64,000 bases of DNA from an uncultured Muribaculaceae bacterium (GTDB lineage: Bacteria; Bacteroidota; Bacteroidia; Bacteroidales; Muribaculaceae). Below, one piece after another: positions 50,024 through 58,563 of the stretch. Every line of letters begins with the position of its first letter. Within the stretch, counting starts at the first letter, position 1. Both the position numbers and the translations under genes were made by a program. Where the stretch lies: positions 1 to 64,000 of the forward strand of contig CANNVE010000008.1 in the NCBI GenBank assembly GCA_947525975.1, in the 5' to 3' direction. A model generated the notes under the pieces. The model was not told the origin of the DNA and ran no database searches. It saw only the letters and a list, made by a program, of their open reading frames with translations.

Positions 50024-50031
50024 CAAAGATA
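50024..50031 (-). promoter_or_regulatory. -7 element of the candidate small RNA
   Basis: TATCTTTG on the minus strand, identical to the -7 of the sigma gene promoter at 13635. No TTTG at 19-21 bases upstream. Confidence 0.45.
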
Positions 50032-50204
50032 GTACCATGCTTTGTCGTTTGATATTACAACGTCATTGCCAGCCTCAAAGTTTTTGATTCCAGTCTATTT
50101 AAATATATTTCACAATCATTACAATTGTGAATGACGAAGGCCCATTGCAAAAAAAAAGTTACAAAACAATACACGTTTTTTAGCACAGATTAAGAAAAAA
50201 GCAG

Positions 50205-50212
50205 TAAATTTG
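50205..50212 (+). promoter_or_regulatory. -7 element for the riboswitch operon
   Basis: TAAATTTG just before the cobalamin riboswitch, placing the transcript start near 50218, at the riboswitch 5' edge. The -33 is weak (a TTTTT run about 24-28 bases upstream). Confidence 0.6.
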
Positions 50213-50218
50213 TGCCGA

Positions 50219-50395
50219 GTTTCGGTTCGCTTAATCGCGATCAAAAGGGAATCCGGTGAGAATCCGGGACAGACCCGCTACTGTAAATCCTTGTCATGCA
50301 ATGGCATCACGCCACTGTCGGGTTGAAATCCGATGGGAAGGCGCCGTTGATAAGGGGGATAAGTCAGGAGACCTGCCGAGGCGAATGTCAATATT
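50219..50395 (+). promoter_or_regulatory. Cobalamin (adenosylcobalamin-type) riboswitch
   Basis: The conserved core is present in order: AAAAGGGAATCCGGTGAGAA (50243-50262) with the CCGG pairing, GACAGACCCGCTACTGTAA (50268-50286), a GATGGGAAGGCGCC segment (50332-50345), and the B12-box AAGTCAGGAGACCTGCC (50361-50377). Such elements switch genes off when cobalamin is present. No T-rich terminator hairpin follows, so control is more likely at translation. A hairpin ATTGTTT/AAACAAT (50576-50592) close to the start codon may take part. It lies in front of the DASS and MetE-like genes. Confidence 0.95.
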
Positions 50396-50620
50396 TCAAC
50401 AGTCTCGTGGATTAGATTTTGAAGTGAATGGAAAAAGGTTGCAATTTCAAAGTGCGCCGTGCGGGCCTTTGCGGTAGTCGTCTGCCGGGCTTCGCGGCAG
50501 TGGCTGCGGCGTGGCGCCGGAGCCGGGTTTCAGATGTCGATGCTAATAAGGGCCGCTCTGTATGGGGCGGCATCAATTGTTTGGAAAACAATAATGTAGT
50601 ATAAACGATAAGTAAAAGTT
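50396..50620 (+). other. Long leader between the riboswitch and the transporter gene
   Basis: 225 bases. It holds GC-rich short hairpins (GCCGC/GCGGC at about 50552-50575, ATTGTTT/AAACAAT at 50576-50592). A 30-codon open frame (MSIFQQSRGLDFEVNGKR and so on) runs from an ATG at 50385, inside the riboswitch 3' edge, to a stop at 50477. Whether it is translated cannot be told. Confidence 0.4.
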
Positions 50621-52135
50621 ATGTTTACAATCTTTCATGGATTTCATCTGGTGGAGGAATACCATCAGTGGAAAAAGCAGCACCGGAGCAACAAGAATCC
50701 CTTCGGTGTGAAGGCTCTCAAACTATTCTTCGCTATCGTGATCCCACTGTTTCTCTGGATTGCTCCGTCGGCCCTCTACGGCCTGCCCGGGCTCACTCCC
50801 GTAGAGCACAGGGTGCTGGCAATATTCGCTTTCGCGGCTCTGATGTGGCTGTTCGACGCAGTGCCGGCCTGGACCACTTCGCTCGTGGTGGTGGTGCTCC
50901 TGCTCTTCTGCACATCAAACAGCGCCCTCTGGTTTTTCCAGACCGGGGCTGATGGCGAAAAGATGGCCAATCTGGTGAACAACACTGATTTGCTCCACTG
51001 CTTCGCCGACCCCACAATCATGCTCTTCATCGGCGGCTTCATCATAGCCATCGCCGCCACAAAGTCGGGCCTCGACGTGAAGCTGGCCAAGGTGATGCTC
51101 ATGCCTTTCGGCACAAAGTCAGAGAATGTGCTGCTCGGCTTCATCCTCGTCACTGCGATATTCTCGATGTTTATCAGCAACACGGCAACAGCCGCAATGA
51201 TGCTTACCTTCCTCTCGCCCGTGCTCAGCGCCCTCCCGGCCGACGGCAAGGGCAAGATCGGCCTTGCGCTCGCCATCCCCGTGGGCGCCAACATCGGCGG
51301 CATGGGCACTCCCATCGGCACCCCGCCTAACGCCATCGCGCTTAAATTCCTCAACGACCCCAACGGCATGGACCTTGGCATAGGTTTCGGCCAGTGGATG
51401 ATGGTGATGGTGCCCCTGACCCTTGTGCTCCTTTTCATAGCCTGGGTGGTGCTCAAGCGCCTTTTCCCCTTCAAGCAGAAGCAGATACAGCTGCAGATCG
51501 AGTCGACCCACGAATCGTCGTGGAAAGATAAGGTGGTGTATGTGACTTTCGCCATCACCATCCTGCTCTGGCTCACCGACTCGGTGACCGGCGTCAACGC
51601 CAATGTGGTGGCCATGCTCCCCGTGGGCGTGCTCTGCATGGCCGGCGTGATCACCAAGCGCGACCTCGAGCAGCTGTCATGGAGCATCCTCTGGATGATC
51701 GCCGGCGCCTTCGCCGTGGGCGTGGCCATGAAGCAGTCGGGTCTCGCCGCACACCTGATCGAGGCTGTGCCTTTCGATTCATGGTCGCCTCTTGTTGTCA
51801 TCATCGGCTCGGGTCTGCTTTGCTACCTTATGGCCAACTTCATCAGCCACACCGCCACTGCCGCTCTCTTCGTGCCTATCCTGGCCATCGCCGGCAGCTC
51901 TATGGCCGATCAGCTCGCTCCCTTCGGAGGCGTATCAACTCTTCTTATCGGCGTGGCCATCTGCTCATCGGTGGCAATGGTGCTCCCGATTTCTACTCCG
52001 CCGAACGCCCTTGCCGACGCCACCGGATTCATACAGCAGAAATACATGGTCAAGACGGGCCTCATCATGGGCTTCGTGGGCCTGCTGCTGGGCTATCTCG
52101 TGCTGATTTTCTGCGGAGTTTACGGTATATTCTAA
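50621..52135 (+). CDS. DASS-family (SLC13) sodium/anion symporter
   Basis: 504 residues with about eleven helices. The first sodium/carboxylate motif is SNTATAAMM and the second is SHTATAALF (usually SNT), each preceded by its re-entrant hairpin. GGMGTPIGTPPNAIAL and VLPISTPPNALADA are the matching Gly/Pro-rich loops. The family imports di- and tricarboxylates or sulfate with Na+. The substrate is not readable; Asn to His in the second motif is a departure. First gene behind the cobalamin riboswitch, followed by the MetE-like gene after 13 bases. Confidence 0.9.
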   Translation: MFTIFHGFHLVEEYHQWKKQHRSNKNPFGVKALKLFFAIVIPLFLWIAPSALYGLPGLTPVEHRVLAIFAFAALMWLFDAVPAWTTSLVVVVLLLFCTSNSALWFFQTGADGEKMANLVNNTDLLHCFADPTIMLFIGGFIIAIAATKSGLDVKLAKVMLMPFGTKSENVLLGFILVTAIFSMFISNTATAAMMLTFLSPVLSALPADGKGKIGLALAIPVGANIGGMGTPIGTPPNAIALKFLNDPNGMDLGIGFGQWMMVMVPLTLVLLFIAWVVLKRLFPFKQKQIQLQIESTHESSWKDKVVYVTFAITILLWLTDSVTGVNANVVAMLPVGVLCMAGVITKRDLEQLSWSILWMIAGAFAVGVAMKQSGLAAHLIEAVPFDSWSPLVVIIGSGLLCYLMANFISHTATAALFVPILAIAGSSMADQLAPFGGVSTLLIGVAICSSVAMVLPISTPPNALADATGFIQQKYMVKTGLIMGFVGLLLGYLVLIFCGVYGIF

Positions 52136-52148
52136 TACAGGTGTGATT

Positions 52149-53234
52149 ATGACAGTAGAGACTGTGGGCAGCTTTCTGCCCGACGAACAGCTGCTGGCCG
52201 GCCGTGAAGACTTCAAGCATGGCCATATCAGCAAAGACCGCCTGACTGAGATCGAGGACGCATCTGTGCGCGACATCGTAGAGCGTCAGCTTTCATGCGG
52301 GCTTAAGTACATCACTTCCGGTGAGCTCCGCCTCAAGCATTGGGCCAAGGACTTTTGGTTCGGGCTCGACGGCATATCGTGCGAGCGCATCGACACGGGC
52401 TATGTCTATCAGCCCGTGGAGGCGGGCACCGACCTGATGCGCATCGGAGGCCGCATTGCCTTCAATCCCGAGCATCCGTTCTTCGCCGACTTCAAGTTTC
52501 TGCATGAAACGGTCGGCGGCCGCGCCGTGTGCAGGCAGACCCTGCCGTCGCCGGCCAACCTGCTGCTTGAGGTCTACGCTCTCTCCGGCGGACAGCCCGA
52601 AAAGATCTATCCGGCTCCGGATTCGCTCATTTCTGACATAGCCGAGGCCTACAGGGCCACTGCCATGAAACTCTATGAAATGGGCTGCCTATCTCTGCAG
52701 TATGACGACACGGCTCTTGGGCTTATGTGCGACGACATATACACCAAGCGCCTGCTGCAGGGCGGAGTTGACCTCATCAGGCTTCACGGCCAGATCATCG
52801 AGGTGATCAACGCTTCGCTCGCAGGTCTGCCCGCCGATATGGAGAAGTCGATCTATATCTCCGGGGGTGACAAGATCGTGCCTGAATGGGAATACATCAA
52901 CTATCCCGACAACATAATGCCGAGGGCCTTGTCTACGCTTGACGTCGACAAATTCTTCCTGCCTTTTGAAAATGGAGAGGAGTATCCGCTGGAGGTGCTT
53001 CGTCACATACCTCAAGGCAAGAAGCTCGTGCTTGGCCTGATTGACGCCCACTCGCCCTTCGGTGACAGCCATGTGGCTATTGAGGCCACGCTGGCCAAGG
53101 CAGAGCGGTTTGTCGACGCCGCCAACCTTGCCATCAGTCCGCGCACCGGCTTCAAGCTCAGCAGCTACTCTACGCGAGGCCTCATCTACGAAGACCAGTG
53201 GCGCAAGATCGCCGAGCTTCAATCCATAGGCTGA
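52149..53234 (+). CDS. MetE-like (core cobalamin-independent methionine synthase fold) protein without zinc ligands
   Basis: 361 residues from ATG 52149, corresponding to the short, C-terminal-half type of MetE (such as Bacillus YxjG/YxjH). The fold is recognisable: VETVGSFLPDEQLL at the start, VRDIVERQLSCGLKYITSGELR with the homocysteine-binding Glu, CLSLQYDDTALG, INASLAGLP, and LVLGLIDAHSPF. The zinc site is not: the HxC pair reads Tyr236 and Ser238 (IYISGGD), the later Cys is Thr333 (AISPRTGFK), and the Glu position reads FFLPFE. So zinc-based methyl transfer to homocysteine is doubtful. Under riboswitch control with the DASS transporter. Closed by a strong terminator. Confidence 0.85.
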   Translation: MTVETVGSFLPDEQLLAGREDFKHGHISKDRLTEIEDASVRDIVERQLSCGLKYITSGELRLKHWAKDFWFGLDGISCERIDTGYVYQPVEAGTDLMRIGGRIAFNPEHPFFADFKFLHETVGGRAVCRQTLPSPANLLLEVYALSGGQPEKIYPAPDSLISDIAEAYRATAMKLYEMGCLSLQYDDTALGLMCDDIYTKRLLQGGVDLIRLHGQIIEVINASLAGLPADMEKSIYISGGDKIVPEWEYINYPDNIMPRALSTLDVDKFFLPFENGEEYPLEVLRHIPQGKKLVLGLIDAHSPFGDSHVAIEATLAKAERFVDAANLAISPRTGFKLSSYSTRGLIYEDQWRKIAELQSIG

Positions 53235-53252
53235 TACACGTCCTGTCAGCAT

Positions 53253-53312
53253 AAACCGCTATCGCTCCGCCAATCCATAATCTTTTCTGCCTGGAGCGAT
53301 AGCGGTTTTTTT
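53253..53312 (+). terminator. Intrinsic terminator of the riboswitch operon
   Basis: Perfect 16-bp stem AAACCGCTATCGCTCC / GGAGCGATAGCGGTTT (53253-53268, 53293-53308) with a 24-base loop and seven T. Confidence 0.88.
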
Positions 53313-53345
53313 ATGTCTTGGCCGCGCCTAATTTGCGCGCTATCT

Positions 53346-53377
53346 ATTGTGAGTTCGGCGGATAAGCCGTATATTTG
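53346..53377 (+). promoter_or_regulatory. Promoter of the 1219-residue gene
   Basis: ATTG at 53346-53349, 20 bases, TATATTTG at 53370-53377, 23 bases before the ATG. Confidence 0.65.
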
Positions 53378-53400
53378 CAAATAAATTACATAATATATCC

Positions 53401-56400
53401 ATGAAAAAAATAATTCTCACACTGTTGACCGCCGTGGCGTGCGCGAGTTGCGCCCTGGCGATGAAAGTGGCAGGGGAGAGTGCGTGGTGCTGGTTTGCCG
53501 ATCCGCGCGCTTTGCATTTCGAGACTCCCGATGGCCGCATCAACTCCACCTACATCGGATACATCGACACGCACGGAAATGTGCGCGCCATGCAGTATGA
53601 CTTCAACAAGGAGGAGCAGACCGAGGTGCTTGTGCGCTCATACTTCCAGCCCGACGACCACAACAACCCCACATTCCTGGCGCTTCCCGACGGAAGGATC
53701 ATGATATTCTATTCGCGGCATACCGATGAGCCATGCTTCTACTATCGGGTGTCGCAGCTTCCGGGCGACATCACCACCCTTGGTGAGGAAAAGGTGCTCA
53801 AGACCGACGCAAACACCACCTATCCCTCGCCATTCATTCTATCCTCTGACCCCGACCACATATATCTGTGCTGGCGAGGCATCAACTGGCATCCCACCAT
53901 CGCGCGCCTGTCTATGCCCGACGCCTCAGACAATGTGGAGTTCGTTGGCGGCCCCTATCAGATAGTGCAGAGCACCGGGGCCAGGCCCTACGCCAAATAT
54001 GCCTCAAATGGCAGGGATAAGATTTATGTGGCATACACCACCGGGCACCCTGACAACGAGGATCCAAACTATCTTTATTTCAACGAAATTTCCGTGCCTG
54101 ACCTCACCCTGCGCGACATCGAGGGCAAAGAACTCTCAAAGATAGGCGACGGCCCCTTCAAGGTCAACAAGACTGATGAGTTTGTGGCTGCCAACGCCGA
54201 CATGGTGGTCGACGCCACTCCCTATCGCGATTGGCTCTCGCAGGTGGTGATCGACAAAGCAGGCAATCCGGTCATAGCCATGACCCGCATAAGCAAAGAC
54301 AAGAAAAGCCACAATTATTATCTGGCCACCCGCCGAGGCGGCAAGTGGATGAAGCACTTCGTGGCTCACGGCGGCGGCCATTTCCATCAGTCGCCCGACA
54401 TCGAGCATTGCTATAGCGGCGGCATGGCCATCAATCCTGACAACCCCTACGAGGTGTATTGCTCTGTGCCGGTCAACGGCAAGCATGGCCGCAAATATGA
54501 GATAGTGAGATACAGGCTTGACGCCAACGGCGAGATAAAGGAGAAGGAGGCCGTGACTTCCAATTCGGAGCTCAACAATTCTCGCCCCTTCTACATAGCC
54601 GGCACCGGAGAGTCAGCCCTGAAGATGGGATGGCTCAACGGCGACTACTATGATTGGATCGTCAGCGCGCAAAGGCCCAAGGGCTATTGCACAGATGTGA
54701 TTGTGGATTTCGACGGGTTCGAATCTCTCCCCTACGGCACACACAAGGGCGCCAAGCAGCCCACAGGCATGCCTGAGAAATTTGACATCAACGAAGATTT
54801 CCTCTTCGCCCAGACCATAAAGCCCGACACCGCATCATACGGCGGCTTGCTCTTCTCTATACCTTCAGGCCCGTCCTATTGGCTCGATCCTGTGACAATG
54901 AAACCAGAGATACGCTATAAGAAGAAGGCCTACAAGAGCACCAACCGCCTGGCCACGTCAGACAACTGGACCAAGCATCCGCGCGGCACCAACGGGCGCT
55001 GGTACACGCCGGCGAAGATGACCGAATTCGACCTCACCCTCGATTATACCGACGGGGTGCTGTCGACCTATATCAACGGCATGCTCGACCAGAAGGTGCG
55101 TCTGGCTCCGTCGCGAGTGGTGGCTGATGTGTTCAAGGTGAACAGCCCCGATAAGAAACTCAGCCCCTACACGGGCATGACGCGCAAGCATTGGGTAGAG
55201 GCAGGGCAAAAGATTCTGGCCGGCGCTTTCGGCCAGCTGAAGTCAATCGACGATCCTATGTATTTCCAGCGCCAGCTCGACAAGACGTATCCCCGCAATG
55301 ACGGCGGCATAGGCGTGGCGAAGCTCGAGGGCCTCGCACGCACGTTCTTCCTCGCTGCCCCTCTGCTGATGGAGAATCCTGACCTTGAGATCAATGGCAT
55401 AAAGGTGGCCGACTACTACCGCAAGCACATCCTTGGCCTTGTCGACCCCAACAGCCCCGACTATCAGCCGCAGAAGCCCGGCGGCCCGAGCCAGACGCTG
55501 CTCGAGCTCGGCTCGATCGCCCTCTGCCTCAAGATATGCCAGCCTGTGGTGTGGGATACATTCACCAAAGAGCAGAAAGACGCGCTGGCCACACTAATGC
55601 TCAACTATGGGCAGGGGCCGACCATAGACAGCAACTGGCGATTCTTCAACGTTTTCAACATGAGTTTCTGCAAGGACCAGGGGTATGAGATCAATGACGA
55701 ATATCTGCGATTCAACCTCGACAAACTGCTTGAGCGATACAGGGGCGAAGGCTGGTACAACGATTCTCCCGCCTATGACTATTACAGCATGTGGGCATTC
55801 CAGAGCTACGGCCCGCTGTGGGCTCAGCTTTGGGGCGACCAATATCCCGAGGCGGCAGCCAAGTTCTTCGCCAACCAGGCCGACATGGTCGACAACTACC
55901 CATATATGTTCAGCCGCGACGGCAAAATGAATATGTGGGGCCGAAGCCTGCCTTACCGCTTCGCCTGCGTCACTCCGCTGCCCCTTGTGGAATACGGCGA
56001 CGAATACCTGTCGAAGGGCTCTTCCGACATCAATTACGGATGGCTGCGCCGCATAGCCTCGTCCACGCTGCTGCAATTCATGCAGCATCCCGACTTCCTT
56101 GACGCTGACGGTGTGCCCGTGATGGGATATTACGGCGAATTCGCGCCCTGTGTGCAGATCTACAGCTGCCGTGGCAGCGTCTACTGGCTGAGCAAGGCAT
56201 TCTTCGCGCTGCTTCTGCCCGAGGATTCTAAATTCTGGAGCGCCGTGGAGAACAACGGCCCGTGGGAGTCTGAATTCAAACCCGGAAAGGTCTATAATAA
56301 ATTCCAGCCTGCCACCAACCTGATGATCACCGACTATCCGTCGGTGGGAGGCGCCGAGATGCGTTCGTGGTGCAAGGAGTCGGTGGCCCGCGACTGGCAG

Positions 56401-57060
56401 AAATTCCGCAGCAGCGAAAACTACAATAAGCTCGCCTACCACACCGAATTTCCGTGGATGGCCGATGGCCGCGACGGCGAGGTGTCGATGAACTACGCCA
56501 CTCTCAACGCCAACGGTGACTGGGAGGTGCTCCGCCTCTATGATTTCAAGAGCTTCGACGAGGGCCAATATCGCCGCGACGCTGTCCTTGAGACCAATCC
56601 CGACGTGAAGTATCAGCTCACCGACATCCCTCTGGCCGGAGGGGTGCTGAGGGTAGACAAGGTGTCGCTGCCCGCAAAGACCAAGGTGCGTCTCGGCAGC
56701 TATTCGCTCGGCGGCGACAAGCTCTCGAAGGGCGCGTCTGCTGATGCGAGCGGCAGGAAAGCCACTACGGTGACCAATGGCGAATACAGCCTCGCTGTGG
56801 TGCCTGTGAGCGGATGGGATGCCACCGAGGCCATCTTCCCCTATGGTCTGCACCCTGTCTCCGACAAGTGCGCCGTGGTGGTGTCTGAGGCCGCACCCGC
56901 AGGCGAGCAAGTGTTCGTCACCCTTCATCTCTGGAAAAAGGGCGGCAAGCCATTCACCAAATCAGAGCTGTCGCAGGTGAAGTCAGTCGACGTCAGCGCC
57001 GACAAATCCGGGGTGAAAGTAACCATGGCCGACGGCACCGTGCACAACGTGAAATTCTGA
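53401..57060 (+). CDS. Secreted two-domain protein: BNR-type propeller joined to DUF2264
   Basis: 1219 residues with a signal peptide ([20 protein letters not shown]). Residues about 22-440 look like the BNR_4 seven-bladed propeller shared by PL24/PL42 lyases and GH145 ([62 protein letters not shown]). Residues about 440-590 form a beta-rich linker domain. Residues about 600-960 resemble DUF2264, an alpha-barrel family that, as I recall, includes GH154 beta-glucuronidase ([49 protein letters not shown]). A beta-sandwich-like tail follows. It may act twice on a uronic-acid-containing glycan. Assignments are by memory of motifs. Confidence 0.78.
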   Translation: MKKIILTLLTAVACASCALAMKVAGESAWCWFADPRALHFETPDGRINSTYIGYIDTHGNVRAMQYDFNKEEQTEVLVRSYFQPDDHNNPTFLALPDGRIMIFYSRHTDEPCFYYRVSQLPGDITTLGEEKVLKTDANTTYPSPFILSSDPDHIYLCWRGINWHPTIARLSMPDASDNVEFVGGPYQIVQSTGARPYAKYASNGRDKIYVAYTTGHPDNEDPNYLYFNEISVPDLTLRDIEGKELSKIGDGPFKVNKTDEFVAANADMVVDATPYRDWLSQVVIDKAGNPVIAMTRISKDKKSHNYYLATRRGGKWMKHFVAHGGGHFHQSPDIEHCYSGGMAINPDNPYEVYCSVPVNGKHGRKYEIVRYRLDANGEIKEKEAVTSNSELNNSRPFYIAGTGESALKMGWLNGDYYDWIVSAQRPKGYCTDVIVDFDGFESLPYGTHKGAKQPTGMPEKFDINEDFLFAQTIKPDTASYGGLLFSIPSGPSYWLDPVTMKPEIRYKKKAYKSTNRLATSDNWTKHPRGTNGRWYTPAKMTEFDLTLDYTDGVLSTYINGMLDQKVRLAPSRVVADVFKVNSPDKKLSPYTGMTRKHWVEAGQKILAGAFGQLKSIDDPMYFQRQLDKTYPRNDGGIGVAKLEGLARTFFLAAPLLMENPDLEINGIKVADYYRKHILGLVDPNSPDYQPQKPGGPSQTLLELGSIALCLKICQPVVWDTFTKEQKDALATLMLNYGQGPTIDSNWRFFNVFNMSFCKDQGYEINDEYLRFNLDKLLERYRGEGWYNDSPAYDYYSMWAFQSYGPLWAQLWGDQYPEAAAKFFANQADMVDNYPYMFSRDGKMNMWGRSLPYRFACVTPLPLVEYGDEYLSKGSSDINYGWLRRIASSTLLQFMQHPDFLDADGVPVMGYYGEFAPCVQIYSCRGSVYWLSKAFFALLLPEDSKFWSAVENNGPWESEFKPGKVYNKFQPATNLMITDYPSVGGAEMRSWCKESVARDWQKFRSSENYNKLAYHTEFPWMADGRDGEVSMNYATLNANGDWEVLRLYDFKSFDEGQYRRDAVLETNPDVKYQLTDIPLAGGVLRVDKVSLPAKTKVRLGSYSLGGDKLSKGASADASGRKATTVTNGEYSLAVVPVSGWDATEAIFPYGLHPVSDKCAVVVSEAAPAGEQVFVTLHLWKKGGKPFTKSELSQVKSVDVSADKSGVKVTMADGTVHNVKF

Positions 57061-57073
57061 ATCCCGCAAGCGT

Positions 57074-57117
57074 AAACAAATCCGGGGCTGCGACTCACCG
57101 CAGCCCCGGATTTGTTT
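57074..57117 (+). terminator. Intrinsic terminator after the 1219-residue gene
   Basis: Perfect 19-bp stem 57074-57092 / 57099-57117 with a six-base loop, 13 bases after the stop. Confidence 0.85.
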
Positions 57118-57118
57118 G

Positions 57119-57190
57119 TTAGCGGAGATACATTTCTTAGCGGAGATACATTTCTTAGCGGAGGTGCATCTGTTAGTGGAGGTGCGTTTC
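57119..57190. repeat. Four tandem 18-bp repeats
   Basis: Units at 57119, 57137, 57155 and 57173. The first two are identical (TTAGCGGAGATACATTTC); the last two diverge (TTAGCGGAGGTGCATCTG, TTAGTGGAGGTGCGTTTC). No spacers, so not a CRISPR array. It sits between the terminator and the larger inverted repeat. Confidence 0.85.
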
Positions 57191-57355
57191 TCCGAAACGC
57201 ACGGGCTGACCTCCATTGTCCCAAGAACACGGATGTCACGGATTCACACGGATTACCACAGATTTATTTTAATCCGTGATAATCCGTGCAATCCGTGCTA
57301 TCGTATCAAGGTTGGCGCTGGCATGCCCGTGCGTTTCGGAGAAACGCACCTCCAC
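57176..57355. repeat. Composite palindromic element with 31-bp terminal inverted repeats
   Basis: 57176-57206 and 57325-57355 are perfect inverted copies, and each arm is itself a hairpin (GTGCGTTTC / GAAACGCAC). Between them lies a second dyad built of repeated ATCCGTG units: CACGGAT repeats on the left (about 57229-57255) and AATCCGTG repeats on the right (57272-57298). The element carries no gene and resembles a MITE- or REP-like sequence. It overlaps the last tandem 18-bp repeat. Confidence 0.8.
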
Positions 57356-57369
57356 CTGTCTTCTATGTC

Positions 57370-58479
57370 TTAACATTTTTCCCACAGGGCGAGCATGCGG
57401 TGGGCTACGAGCTCGGCGCTGTTGTGGCGGGACACGAATTCGGGGCCTTGCTTCATCAGTGACATGAGGGCGTCAGTATGGTTGATCAGGAAGTCGAGTT
57501 GGCGCTCAAACGCGCTGATGTCCCTCGGATCGGGATTGATGATGGGGCGCAGTTCGCTCTCTCCGATAAATCGGTAGAAGTCTTCCTCTCCACCCGATAC
57601 CACGGCCTTGCCTTTGGCCATGGCCATAAGGGCAGTTGTGGCAGGGGAGTAGGAATATAGCTGGTCAACTACGATGTGGGCGCTCTCCAAAGTGCGCTGA
57701 AATGCGTCAAACGGCGCATTTTGCACCAGATCTACAGTGGCTTTGCCCGGATTGGCCGCGACCACGCGGTTGATGGCCTCGAGAAGCACGTCAAATCCTT
57801 TCTCTTTCTCGCGGCCTTTGTGGCAGGCCGCCATGATGCGCACCGGGCCTTCGATGTGCTCGATGCCGGCCGAGGAGGCAGGCATTTCAATCGGTATGCC
57901 TGCGTATGCGAGGCTTTGGCTGTCGAAAGCCGTCTCCATCGCTATATGGTATTCGTAGAGGGCGGTGAGGCAGCCGTCGACGCGCTCATGTATGTATCGG
58001 GTTAAATCGCTCAGCGGCGGGTGAGTCCAGGCCCATTCTATCTGCGGACGCTCGATGGCTCCGGGCGTGGGCGCTCCGTCCACACGGTATTCGTTGTAGC
58101 GGAGCGGGCCGTTGGGATCGAGGCACATGCCCACGTAGGGAGTGTCGTTGGCGAGAGAAGTGAGGAATACCTTTCCGTTGGCTTTTCTGATCTTTTCGAA
58201 TATCGGGCGCAGCCTGTGGGGCTTCAGCCTCGCAAACACGGGGTCATGCAGCTGCACCACGTCATATCCCTTGAAGTCGCTCATGCAAAGCCTGTGGAGG
58301 CGGCAGCATAGCTTTAGTCCGCCCCAAAGCCCTTCTGTGCGCGACAAGTCTATGTCGCGCCCTGTCTGCATCCAGCCTGAGCCGTCGGACGCCACCGTCA
58401 CGTCATGTCCCATACGAGCCAGGGCACCAGCCACGCAGCGGTGGTAATTGCTTGAATCGCCAAGAAAGAGTATCTTCAT
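57370..58479 (-). CDS. Glycosyltransferase, GT4-like
   Basis: 369 residues of GT-B type. The N-terminal MKILFLGDSSNYHRCVAGALARMGH and the C-terminal VRIMAACHKGREKEKGFDVLLEAI, then LYSYSPATTALMAMAKGKAVVSGG, follow the usual donor-binding pattern, although the Glu of the EPFGLVxxE-like motif is not clear. It is probably cytosolic or peripheral at the membrane. Donor and acceptor unknown. Divergent from a second GT4-like gene with an 84-base gap, so the pair may serve one glycan. Confidence 0.82.
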   Translation of the reverse strand: MKILFLGDSSNYHRCVAGALARMGHDVTVASDGSGWMQTGRDIDLSRTEGLWGGLKLCCRLHRLCMSDFKGYDVVQLHDPVFARLKPHRLRPIFEKIRKANGKVFLTSLANDTPYVGMCLDPNGPLRYNEYRVDGAPTPGAIERPQIEWAWTHPPLSDLTRYIHERVDGCLTALYEYHIAMETAFDSQSLAYAGIPIEMPASSAGIEHIEGPVRIMAACHKGREKEKGFDVLLEAINRVVAANPGKATVDLVQNAPFDAFQRTLESAHIVVDQLYSYSPATTALMAMAKGKAVVSGGEEDFYRFIGESELRPIINPDPRDISAFERQLDFLINHTDALMSLMKQGPEFVSRHNSAELVAHRMLALWEKC

Positions 58480-58501
58480 TATGATGAGGGGTTCTTTTTG
58501 G

Positions 58502-58509
58502 CAAAGTTA
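58502..58509 (-). promoter_or_regulatory. -7 element of the minus-strand glycosyltransferase gene
   Basis: TAACTTTG on the minus strand, 22 bases before the ATG at 58479. No -33 TTTG seen. Confidence 0.5.
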
Positions 58510-58532
58510 CGATTATTTATCAATATTTTCTG

Positions 58533-58540
58533 TATATTTG
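58533..58540 (+). promoter_or_regulatory. -7 element of the plus-strand glycosyltransferase gene
   Basis: TATATTTG, 23 bases before the ATG at 58564. No -33 TTTG seen. The two -7 elements face away from each other 24 bases apart. Confidence 0.5.
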
Positions 58541-58563
58541 CCGCATCAAAAAAAGCGTAGGAA

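Noticed and set aside
55594-56928. 444-codon open frame antisense to the 1219-residue gene
   Set aside because: Shadow caused by codon bias; no promoter or motifs.
57119-57190. CRISPR array
   Set aside because: Four 18-bp units joined without spacers, no cas genes in the window.
57116-57373. Open frame over the tandem repeats (repeated LAEIHF units)
   Set aside because: Translation of the 18-bp repeats only; it starts inside the terminator and has no promoter.
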